Shown piece after piece: positions 1 to 7,663 of a DNA stretch of 19,574 nt. Below the pieces are notes generated by a model that saw only the letters and a list, made by a program, of their open reading frames with translations, was not told the DNA's origin and made no database searches. The stretch lies in assembly GCA_964355015.1 (NCBI GenBank), contig CAYHCE010000050.1, forward strand, positions 1-19,574, given 5' to 3'. The first letter of the stretch is position 1, and every line of letters starts with the position of its first letter. This DNA comes from CAYHCE01 sp964355015. Its GTDB lineage: Bacteria; Cyanobacteriota; Cyanobacteriia; PCC-6307; Cyanobiaceae. The position numbers were made by a program, and so were the translations under genes.

Positions 1-39
1 CGCTTCCTGCCGCTCGTGCCGCCCTGCAATCCAGCGGCC

Positions 40-108
40 GGGCCTCCTGCCGCTGCGCTCCGCCTCTCGCGCCTGCTCGGGCTTCGCTCCGCTGTGCCGT
101 GGAGGCCC
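40..108. repeat. Long-range inverted repeat
   Basis: GGGCCTCC at 40-47 is matched by GGAGGCCC at 101-108, a perfect 8-base inverted repeat around a 53-base GC-rich spacer. The spacer holds further short GC palindromes, so the transcript could form a compound stem. The function is unknown; there is no T-run beside it to suggest a simple terminator. Confidence 0.4.
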
Positions 109-493
109 TGACGTTATTGACCGTGGTGAGGAATTGAATTTCCAGATTTTGCGACATTTCCGAAGCGGTCCCCGCGCGTTCTACGTTTTCGAGGTATTTA
201 CCCCCTTTTTGACTTTTGATGTTGTTTCGCCGGACGACTTCTCTACAGGTTTTTCGCACGGCACTTGAAGGCGCTTGGTTGTTGGTTGGTTTGGTTGTCC
301 TTCGATTATCTATTCATGCGGATACTTGGCTGTTATTGGTTGTTTTTGGTTGGGCGGCGGGGAACTCTGTGTTGGTTGCCGCCGCCGCGTTTGTACTTCG
401 CACCTTTCAGTTATCTGCTGCGTCGGCGTTTGGTGGCTGCTCCCCCACTGCGCTCAGTCGTGCTCGCTGCGCAAGCGAAGGCCGCTGCGCCCG

Positions 494-518
494 CCTCCGC
501 TGGTGCATGGCGCGGAGG
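494..518. repeat. GC-rich hairpin downstream of the small basic ORF
   Basis: CCTCCGC (494-500) and GCGGAGG (512-518) form a perfect 7-bp stem with an 11-base loop. It lies about 22 bases past the stop codon of the minus-strand ORF at 541, so it could mark a transcript end, but no T-tract follows it on the minus strand. Confidence 0.4.
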
Positions 519-540
519 TGAGCCGGGCGCTCGTGCGGCC

Positions 541-816
541 TCAGAGCCAGCGACGGTATCGGCTGCGTTGCTTGCGTGCTCGGAGCTTGGATGCAGCAGT
601 CCCGAACTGCGGCGATGTTCCATTACGCCGACGGCGAACCCAGGTGCCCTTGCTGATCAGCCGGCTGTCCTGTGCGTTGGCCCGCTTCACCTTGACGATC
701 GAGCCGTAGCCGCTCTTGCGCCGCAGGGCCGCCCGTGAGCGGGCCTGGCTGTTGCTGCTGGCGCTCACCACCGTGGGGGTGGAACGCCTTGACCAGAAGG
801 CAAGGAAGAAGGCCAT
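541..816 (-). CDS. Small, very basic hypothetical protein
   Basis: This ORF encodes 91 aa from the ATG at 816. A GTG pair at 771/768 is an equally plausible start and would remove a hydrophobic leader (MAFFLAFWS). I do not recognise the family. The protein is strongly Arg/Lys-rich, above all in the last 35 residues (WVRRRR..., RARKQRSRYRRWL), which suggests nucleic-acid binding or packing inside a virion; this is inference. Codon third positions are GC-rich in the middle but less so near the end. The ATG lies only about 8 bases past the hairpin that ends the scaffold-gene transcript, with no clear Shine-Dalgarno sequence. This favours the internal GTG start or a non-functional ORF. Confidence 0.4.
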   Translation of the reverse strand: MAFFLAFWSRRSTPTVVSASSNSQARSRAALRRKSGYGSIVKVKRANAQDSRLISKGTWVRRRRNGTSPQFGTAASKLRARKQRSRYRRWL

Positions 817-822
817 CAAGGA

Positions 823-846
823 AGCCCCGGTGTGGCCGGGGCGTCT
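823..846 (-). terminator. Probable hairpin terminator after the scaffold-like gene
   Basis: GCCCCGG (824-830) and CCGGGGC (836-842) form a perfect 7-bp stem with a 5-base loop. Read on the minus strand, the stem is followed by the pyrimidine-rich TTCCTTG. It begins 10 bases past the stop codon of the gene at 852. It has the shape of an intrinsic terminator with a weak U-tract. Confidence 0.55.
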
Positions 847-851
847 TCGGT

Positions 852-1712
852 TCAGCTCCTTGCTCCGACCGGCTTACGGGCGTAGCTGGCCAGATACAGC
901 TCACTGGCGCTCATACCCTGCAGGTTGGTGGCCTGCCCGTTGCCATCGAATTCAGCGATCACCGTGGTGGGGCCGATACCGCCGCGCTGCTGGAACAGGA
1001 AGCCCAGCACCGGATGGGTGCGCAGGCTCTCGACATGCTCAGCCGCCTGGAGGTTGCCGTTGTCGCTGAGCAGCGCATTGCCCTTGGAGTCGATCGGCTC
1101 CAGCACATCACGGCCGTTACCGTCCTTGGTCAGCCTGAACTCGCTGCCCACCTGCTGCTTGAAGATCTCAAAGAACGAGCCTCGGTTGTCACCACCGGGC
1201 CGGCCCTCAGCATCAATGAACAGCCGCTCCAGAAGACGGTCCTTGCGCAGTTGCTGCACTTCGGCCAGGGCGTCGTCGCGCTCCTTGGCGACGGCCTTCA
1301 CCTTGCGGGCAGCGGCGGCCTCCAGCTGGCGTTCGCGGGTGGCGATCTCCCGCTCCAGCTGGACCTTCTGCCGTTCGGCCTCCTGCAACCGCTCGTACTC
1401 GTCGGGGTTGATCTTGGAGAACTGGGCCAACTGACGCTTGAGGGTGCGCAGGTCCCGCTCCAGCTGATTGGTCTTGCGGCGCTCGGCCTTGAGGGCATCG
1501 GGCAGATCACTGGTCGGCTCCTCTCCTGAGGCAGCCGTCTCCTCGATCGGATCGCTGGGCTCCTCCTCCAGCGGATCCTCATCGGGGTCATCCTCCGGAT
1601 CGAGCACGTCCTCGTCGGCAGTAGCGGAGTCCTGATTGGGCCACTGCTGTTGCTGCGCGTAGAGCACGAAGGGTTGGTCGGCGCTCGGCAGTTGGTTGTT
1701 GCGCTTGGTCAT
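852..1712 (-). CDS. Scaffold-like capsid assembly protein
   Basis: The protein is 286 aa from the ATG at 1712. A GTG/ATG pair 12-15 bases upstream is possible, but the chosen ATG has GGTGGA just before it. The order of parts resembles phage scaffolding or capsid-assembly proteins: a disordered, very acidic Asp/Glu/Pro-rich N-terminal third (about residues 30-75), then a long charged helix likely to form a coiled coil (about 75-160, rich in E, K, R, Q and L), then a compact C-terminal domain (about 160-286). It follows portal-type genes, as scaffold genes do in many siphovirus and podovirus head modules. The call rests on architecture and position, not on a recognised family signature. A clear hairpin follows it instead of a capsid gene. 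Confidence 0.6.
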   Translation of the reverse strand: MTKRNNQLPSADQPFVLYAQQQQWPNQDSATADEDVLDPEDDPDEDPLEEEPSDPIEETAASGEEPTSDLPDALKAERRKTNQLERDLRTLKRQLAQFSKINPDEYERLQEAERQKVQLEREIATRERQLEAAAARKVKAVAKERDDALAEVQQLRKDRLLERLFIDAEGRPGGDNRGSFFEIFKQQVGSEFRLTKDGNGRDVLEPIDSKGNALLSDNGNLQAAEHVESLRTHPVLGFLFQQRGGIGPTTVIAEFDGNGQATNLQGMSASELYLASYARKPVGARS

Positions 1713-1740
1713 GGGTCCACCCATCACGGCTGTGGTTGAT

Positions 1741-1768
1741 GTGAGCGCCCCATCCGGGCTGCGCTCAC
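1741..1768. repeat. Strong hairpin in the leader of the scaffold-like gene
   Basis: GTGAGCGC (1741-1748) and GCGCTCAC (1761-1768) form a perfect 8-bp inverted repeat around a 12-base loop that can itself pair CCC with GGG. It sits in the 113-base gap between the LysM gene (stop 1826) and the scaffold ATG (1712), the longest gap in this part of the operon. A processing site, attenuator or protein-binding site would fit. There is no T-run, so a plain terminator is less likely. Confidence 0.5.
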
Positions 1769-1825
1769 GCTTCCTATTGCCACTGATGATTCCGGGACCC
1801 CACCAACGTGGGCCTGCGCTGTGCG

Positions 1826-2953
1826 TCAGAGCATCTCCGCCGCCTGGCTCAGCAGCGCCGCCTGGTCCAGCAGCGCATCAGCCGTGGCGGGTGGCGTCAC
1901 CTCCTCATCCAGATCCACCTCGCCGGTGGAGGTGGTTGCGCGGGGCTTGGGCAGGTAGATCCAGCCGCCGGCCGGCAGCAACGTGGAAGGTGTGACGGAG
2001 GGCACCAACAGCGCCTGGCCAGGATCCAGCGGCGACGACGGCCGAATGGCGGGCACGGCCACCACCATGCCGACCGGCAGCAACTCGGAGCTGGGGGTTT
2101 CGGCCAGCACCGGGTTGTACTTGCGGATCGTGCGGTTGGTGGTGTCGTAGAGCTCGGCGATCGTGGCGATCGTGTCGCCGGACACCACCGTGTGGCCATC
2201 AGCGCGGAGCAGCTCCGGGTTGTGCTTGCGCAGGGTGTCGACGGTGGTGCCGTAGGTGCCCGCCAGGAAGTTGAGCGTATCGCCCACCACCGTCACGATC
2301 GTCTGCAGCTTCTGCAGGTCGGTGTTGGCCCGTCGCAGCGTCGGCACCGTTGTCCCGAAGCGCGCGGCGATCAGGTTGAGCGTGTCGCCTGTGCGCAGCA
2401 CATAGACGCGGTTCGGCTTGAGCGCAAAGGTCACCTTCTCGCCCAGTTCGGGCTGCACCAGGGCGCCGATGCCACCGGCACCGTAGGCATCGCCCACCAT
2501 CAGCAGGGTGGCAGCAGCGAACACGGCCCGGGGGGCGTGGGGAAGCCTGCCGGGATTCTCGAGCAGCGTCAGGTTCCCCAGCCAGCAGGCGCCATCGGCC
2601 GGGGCGTGCACGGTGGAAGGCGGCTGCAGCACACCACCGGTGGCCGGTGGCTGGAAGACGGCCCGCAGGCCCGGCTGCTGCCAGTCCTGATCACCCGCCA
2701 GCCAGTCCCACACATCGAGCGTCGGCTGGGGCAGCACCGCAGCACGGCACAGGAAGCCCTCGCAGAGAATGTCGCCTGTATCGATGCCGGGGCCGTTATC
2801 GCGGCTGGAAATCAGACGGGTCTGCTGGATGAAGCACTCCAGCACGTGCCTCGCCACTGTGAGGGGCTCCCGTGCCGTGGGGTAGTCGGCCTGGCGCAGC
2901 AGTAACCGCACATTGGCGACGAACTGCAGCGGCGAGACGGGAGTTGCGGTCAT
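1826..2953 (-). CDS. Phage structural protein with LysM-like repeats
   Basis: The 375-aa protein has three consecutive LysM-type motifs at about residues 205-310. They begin RTGDTLNLIAARFGTT, VVGDTLNFLAGTYGTT and VSGDTIATIAELYDTT, each followed by an LRxxN or IRxxN element. LysM modules bind peptidoglycan or other GlcNAc polymers. The N-terminal 190 residues are unrecognised and hold no visible catalytic motif. Short Pro-rich segments and an acidic, Ala/Leu-rich C-terminus follow the repeats. The stop of the upstream gene at 2956 is 2 bases from this start, so the two are probably translationally coupled. Its place between the portal/connector genes and the scaffold suggests a virion or neck component that contacts the cell wall, but a role in release cannot be excluded. 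The LysM assignment is firm; the role is inference. Confidence 0.75.
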   Translation of the reverse strand: MTATPVSPLQFVANVRLLLRQADYPTAREPLTVARHVLECFIQQTRLISSRDNGPGIDTGDILCEGFLCRAAVLPQPTLDVWDWLAGDQDWQQPGLRAVFQPPATGGVLQPPSTVHAPADGACWLGNLTLLENPGRLPHAPRAVFAAATLLMVGDAYGAGGIGALVQPELGEKVTFALKPNRVYVLRTGDTLNLIAARFGTTVPTLRRANTDLQKLQTIVTVVGDTLNFLAGTYGTTVDTLRKHNPELLRADGHTVVSGDTIATIAELYDTTNRTIRKYNPVLAETPSSELLPVGMVVAVPAIRPSSPLDPGQALLVPSVTPSTLLPAGGWIYLPKPRATTSTGEVDLDEEVTPPATADALLDQAALLSQAAEML

Positions 2954-2955
2954 CG

Positions 2956-3453
2956 TCAGCCGCGAGCGAGCTGGCCCTGGAACGGCGTGGGCTGCGGCGC
3001 CTGCCAGTTGCGGAGGCGAGGCAGCACCAGCAGCAGATTCTCGACGTGCAAGCGCCGCTGTGCACCGGGGCTCAGACCGCTGCTGGCGTGGGTCGGTTCG
3101 GCGTATTCCGTCGAAACCTCCTCCATGAGCAGGTCGGTGGCGTACTCGATCACGTCGAGTTTCCGGGTCGGCAGTTGCGCTGGGTTCGCCGGAGTGACAG
3201 CACCCTTGCGCGTGACCTTGGTGACGAACGGCTCAGCTGCCGCCTCGCCACTCGCCAGTCCTTGATCGATCGTTGCGATGGCATCGAGGCTGGCCTTGGC
3301 GCCGGGTATCGCGTCGGGGTAGTCGCGCTCCAGCGCCGCCATCTCGTCGTTGATGGCGCGGATGCTGGAGGGGGTGACAGGGATTGTCAGCGCCCGGCGG
3401 ATCGCTTCCAGGTCCGTAGGACGCCAGGCAAAGGGGTTGGGTGTTTGCGTCAT
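2956..3453 (-). CDS. Connector-like hypothetical phage protein
   Basis: The protein is 165 aa. Its ATG overlaps the portal stop by 4 bases, and its own stop lies 2 bases before the LysM gene, so it is firmly part of the head operon. The sequence is mostly helical and starts MTQTPNPFAWRPTDLEAIRR. It has a Pro/Thr-rich centre and a C-terminal Leu-rich helix (LLLVLPRLRNW). I do not recognise the family. Position directly after a portal suggests a head-completion or connector protein, which is inference. No membrane segment or catalytic motif is seen. Confidence 0.65.
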   Translation of the reverse strand: MTQTPNPFAWRPTDLEAIRRALTIPVTPSSIRAINDEMAALERDYPDAIPGAKASLDAIATIDQGLASGEAAAEPFVTKVTRKGAVTPANPAQLPTRKLDVIEYATDLLMEEVSTEYAEPTHASSGLSPGAQRRLHVENLLLVLPRLRNWQAPQPTPFQGQLARG

Positions 3454-5096
3454 GGGGCCTCGGCGGCGGCACGGCCGCGGGTGGACGGCAGGGCCGCAGG
3501 TGGAGCGAAGCTGTCAGGAGCCGTGCCGCTTGGCGTCACCAGCCCCGGCGATGCAGCAAGAGCGAGCTGGTGGCGCAGCTCATCGGTGCTCACCACCCCG
3601 CGCTCATGGAGCGTCAACCACTCGCCCATGGTCGGCTGCGGCCTCGCGGGTGGGGTGAGAGGAGTGACGGTGAGCGAAACGCCAGCACCGTCCTGGAGGC
3701 TGTCGCCAGTGGCGCGGCACCAGTGCTCCAGCACGGTGGAGAACACCGAGGTCTTCTGGGTCGCCAGCGACTGGAGCAGCGCGTAGGCCTGCCCCGCCGT
3801 CAGGCTCACCTCCTGCTCGGTCTTGCCCGGGCCCCGGTTCTGGGTCGGCACCAGCGCATCACGCCGCATGGTTTCATCCAGCAGCGTCAGGTAGGCACGG
3901 TGCTCCGCCAACGAGCGGGCACGGATCTCTTTCCAGTTGAAGTCCGCGCCCTCCGGCAGATCCATGAACGTGTTGGTCGAGAGCACGAGCTGCTGGGGCG
4001 GCCGGGGTTCGCCGTCCTCACTGCGCTGGAAGCCGAACTGATCCACCAGGCCCGAGCGCACCCCGACCGGCAGGGCGCAGCGGCTGAGGAGGTCCTCGTA
4101 TTCGCTCTTGAGCCGGTAGTGGGTGAGGTACTGGTTGGCCAGGCCCAGGTGCGGCAGATCGCCTTCGCCAAAAGCCGCTCCATCGGCGGCGTACCAGACG
4201 CAGGGCATGGTGTGCTGGCCCTCCAGCAGCACCGCAGGACCGAGGGCCTCCGCTTGGAAGCCTGAGGCAGCCGTGGTGGACGGCACAGCCCGGTAGGCCT
4301 GGAAGCGGAGGCCGTCGCCGATCAGCTCGGCCACGCGGTACGTCCAGTTCGAGGGGTCGTAGGCCGGCGTGTTGTTGGTGGTGAGGTAGTGCACCGGCAC
4401 CCCCCCGAAATGGTCGGGTGTGAGCGGGTTATGGAAGTCATGCCGCCAGGCCACCCGCACCGGCAGCCCATTTGGGTTGGGCAGTTGCCAGTCGAGGAAG
4501 TCACCACGGGGCACCAGGGCCAGCCGGGGCAGCGAGAGCCGATCACCCCGGCGCAGGGCCTCCTGACGGTGACCTTCTGAGGGCCAACGGTGCTCCGGCG
4601 GCAGCACAAGGATCAGGCAGCCACCATCGCGCAGCACCAGCAGATCAGCGATGAAGAGGAACACGCCGAGATCGGTGCCGCGTCCATCCACATCACCAAT
4701 CACCGCCTGCAGGGTCGGCGGCAGCGCCTGCCAGTGCAAAAAAGACAGCATCCCGGCGTAGGTGCGCAGGGCATCACGGAAAAAGCCCGTGGGCCGTGCG
4801 TTCTCGATACGGTTGCGGTAGGAGCTGTCTGGCTCCTTGATCCCTGGCGGCAGGTAGACCGAGCGGCGGCTGGTGCCGTCCGGTGCATCGAGCAGGTTCC
4901 AGCAGTCAAAGGCCAGCTGCAGCCGCTCCCGCAGACCGCGCAGTGTGTGGTGCTCCCGCCAGGGCTGCAGCACCGGTGCGCCCTTGGCGGCGGCGCGGGC
5001 CTGCTGCTCGGCCGGCGAAAGCTGCAGCCACTTGTTACGGGATCGGTTGCGACTCCTGGAGGCCAAGCGCTTGGTGCTGCTGTGGGCTATTGCCAC
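3450..5096 (-). CDS. Portal protein, DUF4055 type
   Basis: This 548-aa protein would form the dodecameric portal ring through which DNA enters the capsid. It resembles the DUF4055 family, treated as portal proteins: an N-terminal helical segment with the block YLPPGIKEPDSSYRNRIENA (about residues 81-100), then a conserved FFRDALRTYAGML, a beta-rich middle with LILVLPP, and a C-terminal helical part rich in Thr/Gln (LTAGQAYALLQSLATQKTS). The N-terminus is basic (RLASRSRNRSRNKW). The start is GTG at 5096, two codons after an in-frame TAA. The C-terminal 70 residues are Pro/Ala-rich and probably disordered. In typical phages the portal gene directly follows the large terminase gene. Here insert A, a sigma factor and a 34-aa ORF intervene. 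Confidence 0.8.
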   Translation of the reverse strand: MAIAHSSTKRLASRSRNRSRNKWLQLSPAEQQARAAAKGAPVLQPWREHHTLRGLRERLQLAFDCWNLLDAPDGTSRRSVYLPPGIKEPDSSYRNRIENARPTGFFRDALRTYAGMLSFLHWQALPPTLQAVIGDVDGRGTDLGVFLFIADLLVLRDGGCLILVLPPEHRWPSEGHRQEALRRGDRLSLPRLALVPRGDFLDWQLPNPNGLPVRVAWRHDFHNPLTPDHFGGVPVHYLTTNNTPAYDPSNWTYRVAELIGDGLRFQAYRAVPSTTAASGFQAEALGPAVLLEGQHTMPCVWYAADGAAFGEGDLPHLGLANQYLTHYRLKSEYEDLLSRCALPVGVRSGLVDQFGFQRSEDGEPRPPQQLVLSTNTFMDLPEGADFNWKEIRARSLAEHRAYLTLLDETMRRDALVPTQNRGPGKTEQEVSLTAGQAYALLQSLATQKTSVFSTVLEHWCRATGDSLQDGAGVSLTVTPLTPPARPQPTMGEWLTLHERGVVSTDELRHQLALAASPGLVTPSGTAPDSFAPPAALPSTRGRAAAEAP

Positions 5097-5115
5097 GACT
5101 TAGGCCCGCACACGA

Positions 5116-5220
5116 TCAGCCGGGACAAGATGGGGCCGTGCAGGAGAAGGCCTGCGGGTTGAGATCCAAGTCACCGGGATGGTGCAGCCGGCGCTCCACC
5201 ACCTCCACTGGGTCCTGCAT
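5116..5220 (-). CDS. 34-aa ORF upstream of the portal
   Basis: A 34-codon ORF starts MQDPVEVVERRLHHPGDL and ends CTAPSCPG. It ends 20 bases before the portal GTG, and its codon third positions are strongly GC-biased, as in the phage genes. Its ATG directly follows an in-frame TAG that closes a short hydrophobic reading frame (end near 5221, with the segment LTLLTGLLCLMLFT), possibly a truncated membrane protein. I know no family for it. It may be a real small gene or the tail of a gene cut by insert A. Confidence 0.35.
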   Translation of the reverse strand: MQDPVEVVERRLHHPGDLDLNPQAFSCTAPSCPG

Positions 5221-5627
5221 CTACGTGAACAGCATCAGGCAGAGCAGGCCAGTGAGGAGAGTCAGAGGAGTACCAGCTGCCAAACCAACTTGGTGGGTGT
5301 GCGTTGGGTATGGGCGATCAGGTGCAGCATGCCCTCGACAACGGTGGAGGCGCTCGCTAAGGCTGAGACTGAGGGAGAAATGAGCCAGTCGATGGGGTTA
5401 TTGTGAAGCGATGCGAAAATTTGGTCCTCAGACCCGAGAACCACAGCTACAATGGGAAAGCAGGCACAGAATGTCAGTAACACATATTGGATATTAAGCT
5501 TCCGAAGAGTGGCTTATGTCTTGGCTCGCTGATAAGGCAGCTGCACGAGAGGGAGTGACCGGAACCCTCGAATTACTAACTCTATCAGGCCGATTCTGCT
5601 TCAATCACTAGCCGGAGGCTTTGTAAA
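5221..5627. other. Left junction of insert A and leader of the 635-aa gene
   Basis: About 400 bases without a convincing gene. Composition changes near 5380-5450 from GC-rich phage-like DNA to much AT-richer DNA, so the left boundary of the insertion probably lies between about 5225 and 5450. A minus-strand frame ending at 5221 codes a hydrophobic tail without a usable start and may be a truncated phage membrane protein. On the plus strand, GGAGG at about 5611-5615 lies 12-13 bases upstream of the ATG at 5628 and is a plausible but distant Shine-Dalgarno sequence. TACAAT near 5449 could be a -10 element, but I see no matching -35 at 16-18 bases. Confidence 0.45.
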
Positions 5628-7535
5628 ATGACCGCAATTCGAGATAGGCACAATAACTGGTTTAAGCCCTATTTTGACAAGTTGAACCAACAGAAAAAAC
5701 CGATCGGCCCGCCCGGTTTAACGCGCCAAAACTCTACCGAGAATTCAGCCTTGGTGATAACCAACCCTTACGAAATCGACCTCCACGTGTCCCATTCTCT
5801 CGGGCTCGAACACGGGCCGATTATCGAGAGAACCGGGGATTCTGCTCCATTTATGGAAGATCCGGAGCAGCCCGGGACCTACACAACTGATACCGAGCTT
5901 CAACGTATTGGGTCTTATTATATATTGGAGTCCACACTGACATCGCACATTCAGGAGATATTTTTCCGGCTTGCCGGGAGCTACATCATCTACTCCTGCA
6001 TCGTTGGCGAGATTATAGCGAAGAATCTGGCCAACCGCCTACTAGTGACTTATTTTCCGGGCGCCACGTCTTTTCCAATGCCGGCCACATTTAACTCTAT
6101 CAGACTCGACACCGACATGATGGAGTTTCGCGATAGTGTCAAGAGTTACCTTGATGCGAGCGATTCTAATCTTGGAAGAGTCTTCGAGGCCTGTGTGAAA
6201 AGCGCCACGACAGGTGAGGCGGTGAAAGCAATGGACTCCCTCTACAAGAAGACAATCCCGTCCTACATAGACGAATTCGGAACGCTCAAAAGCCAGGACG
6301 CATATAAAAAAACAATCAGATATAACACGGAGAAGTACCTTCGTCTTTTACTGCTAACTCTCAAGACCACATCGCACGAGGGGGAAGCGAAAAAAAGGGC
6401 CCCAGACAAAACCATTGTCCTAATGCAGGGTTGCGGGGATTTGACGATGAACCAATGGAATATTGCGTTTCTTTCGGGTCAAAGCTATAGTGACCTACAA
6501 GGATGGGACCTGCTTCACCCACCGGAAGAACCAATCAACGATCGATGCTACACAGCACTGATCAAGTGGTCCTGCCCCGAGGACGACGAAGACTTGAAAG
6601 GGGTCGCGGCGAAGACTCGAGTCGTCTATCCGTACCAAATCGCAACGGTACAATTCAAAGCGCCTTCGTTGCAGTCCACGAGCCCCAATAGGCACGTTTT
6701 CTTGGATAATAATCCTATAGGGCATCTAATCGAGTTTGCCGTCTACGGACAGCAGATGATCAAGGATGGTAAGAATACACCATTGGAGTGCATTATGACG
6801 GAATTCGCGGACATCAGGCACATTTTCAAGCTTCCCAACTTGAACCGCGCTCCCAAATTGAACCCCGACGACGATGACGAGGAGGACTACACTTCCGAGA
6901 CCTTTAGCGCCGGTATTACAGAGTACGCTCTCCCTCCGCGCAATTTGTTCAACCAAAGCACTCACGACTCCGTGTGGCTCGGAGAGGCCGCCCTTATCCA
7001 AGGCGACAGGAATCTGAAAGTGGCCGCGCTTTACCAGCCGATTCAAATTGACCTTCGTTCCTTAGGTGCGCCAAGGGAGTGGATAGAAATAGTCCTAACA
7101 AAGGAGCATGACAAGTACCATACTTATTGTAAAGTTGATCATCGCCCCACTAGGAAGGGTGAGTGGCGGTGGCTTGACGAAGGGCGAAGAACTTGGCTTG
7201 AAATATTCCTACTGCCAAACCAGTACCCATGCACTATGATTGGCGTCTGTGCGGAGGATGAAGGGACGGATCCGCAGAAATCTACTGGAGACATCGTCCA
7301 CTGTAAGGATTTGCTTTTCTTGGCGCATGGACACAACTATGATTGGACTGGTTGTACAGTAGAGGAATGCGCCACGTACTTGATCAACACACATCATTGT
7401 GCGAACGCCCTCATGTTCGACGAGGGAAACGACGTGTTTCAGCTGGTTCGTGACCAAACGACGGGTCAGCTGATGCCTTCAGTTCCATTGAAGCGGAAGG
7501 AGCTACGTTGTGCTTTTTGGGCAACCGAAAAATAG
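5628..7535 (+). CDS. Large unknown protein with a weak phosphodiester-glycosidase-like C-terminus
   Basis: The protein is 635 aa, and I do not recognise it as a whole. It is visibly less GC-rich in codon use than the phage genes around it, so it is foreign. The N-terminal 430 residues hold no motif I can name. They include a hydrophobic helix near residues 110-130 (RLAGSYIIYSCIVGEIIAK) and an acidic run DDDDEED near 415. The last 80 residues contain GCTVEECATYL followed by CANALMFDEGND, then a beta-rich end. This spacing resembles the final motif of phosphodiester glycosidases (NAGPA/DUF2233 type: G-x-T-x-x-E-x-A, later DAL-x-LDGG). The usual GG is replaced by EG, so activity is doubtful. There is no signal peptide. 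An attC-like repeat and a phosphatase gene follow downstream. Confidence 0.75.
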   Translation: MTAIRDRHNNWFKPYFDKLNQQKKPIGPPGLTRQNSTENSALVITNPYEIDLHVSHSLGLEHGPIIERTGDSAPFMEDPEQPGTYTTDTELQRIGSYYILESTLTSHIQEIFFRLAGSYIIYSCIVGEIIAKNLANRLLVTYFPGATSFPMPATFNSIRLDTDMMEFRDSVKSYLDASDSNLGRVFEACVKSATTGEAVKAMDSLYKKTIPSYIDEFGTLKSQDAYKKTIRYNTEKYLRLLLLTLKTTSHEGEAKKRAPDKTIVLMQGCGDLTMNQWNIAFLSGQSYSDLQGWDLLHPPEEPINDRCYTALIKWSCPEDDEDLKGVAAKTRVVYPYQIATVQFKAPSLQSTSPNRHVFLDNNPIGHLIEFAVYGQQMIKDGKNTPLECIMTEFADIRHIFKLPNLNRAPKLNPDDDDEEDYTSETFSAGITEYALPPRNLFNQSTHDSVWLGEAALIQGDRNLKVAALYQPIQIDLRSLGAPREWIEIVLTKEHDKYHTYCKVDHRPTRKGEWRWLDEGRRTWLEIFLLPNQYPCTMIGVCAEDEGTDPQKSTGDIVHCKDLLFLAHGHNYDWTGCTVEECATYLINTHHCANALMFDEGNDVFQLVRDQTTGQLMPSVPLKRKELRCAFWATEK

Positions 7536-7549
7536 CCGGGACACACTCG

Positions 7550-7638
7550 GTCTGCGCGCACAACACTAGCGGATGTGCAAGAGCCGCGGACATGGTCCAG
7601 AATGATGATATCCCGCATGGTCATCTGTGTCGTTAGAC
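7550..7638 (+). repeat. attC-like recombination site, degenerate
   Basis: The stretch ends in GTTAGAC (7632-7638), a perfect GTTRRRY integron core, 25 bases before the phosphatase ATG and soon after the stop of the upstream gene. At the other end GTCTGCG (7550-7556) matches the expected GTCTAAC only in its first four bases. The arms continue to match: CACA pairs with TGTG, and inner GCGGAT pairs with ATCCCGC leaving one unpaired G, as is typical of attC inner arms. The centre holds a small hairpin (GGAC-ATG-GTCC). Length is 89 bases, within the attC range. The left core is degraded, so this may be a decayed site or chance. Confidence 0.45.
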
Positions 7639-7663
7639 TGAAGAACTGAGGGGTTCAAAGGCC

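Larger units (their letters stand above)
1..540. other. Left-edge region without a convincing gene
   Basis: I see no convincing coding sequence here. The first 115 bases are GC-rich with partial repeats of the word TCCTGCCGCT and a long inverted repeat (separate entry). From about 120 to 240 the sequence turns AT-richer and holds an imperfect palindrome at 130-143 (GGAATTGAATTTCC). From about 275 to 355 it is unusually rich in G and T on the plus strand, with repeated TTGGTTG-like words, which makes any plus-frame translation look hydrophobic by composition alone. A GC-rich hairpin lies at 494-518. The major capsid gene expected after a scaffold gene is not present here. Confidence 0.55.

Noticed and set aside
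216..521. Plus-strand ORF of 101 codons with hydrophobic segments
   Set aside because: All plus frames in this G/T-rich stretch look hydrophobic because of composition; the second half is Arg/Cys-rich low complexity, and no start signal or family is seen.
735..1529. Long plus-strand ORF
   Set aside because: It is antisense to the scaffold-like gene, which has clear coiled-coil architecture and operon context.
1808..2905. 365-codon plus-strand ORF
   Set aside because: It is antisense to the LysM gene; its composition (His/Gln/Gly-rich) is typical of an antisense shadow in GC-rich DNA.
3441..4265. Plus-strand ORF of 274 codons
   Set aside because: It is antisense to the portal gene and shows no family signature.
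5262..5483. Minus-strand 73-codon ORF with hydrophobic start
   Set aside because: It spans the apparent composition boundary of insert A and has no family; it is possible but not supported as a gene.
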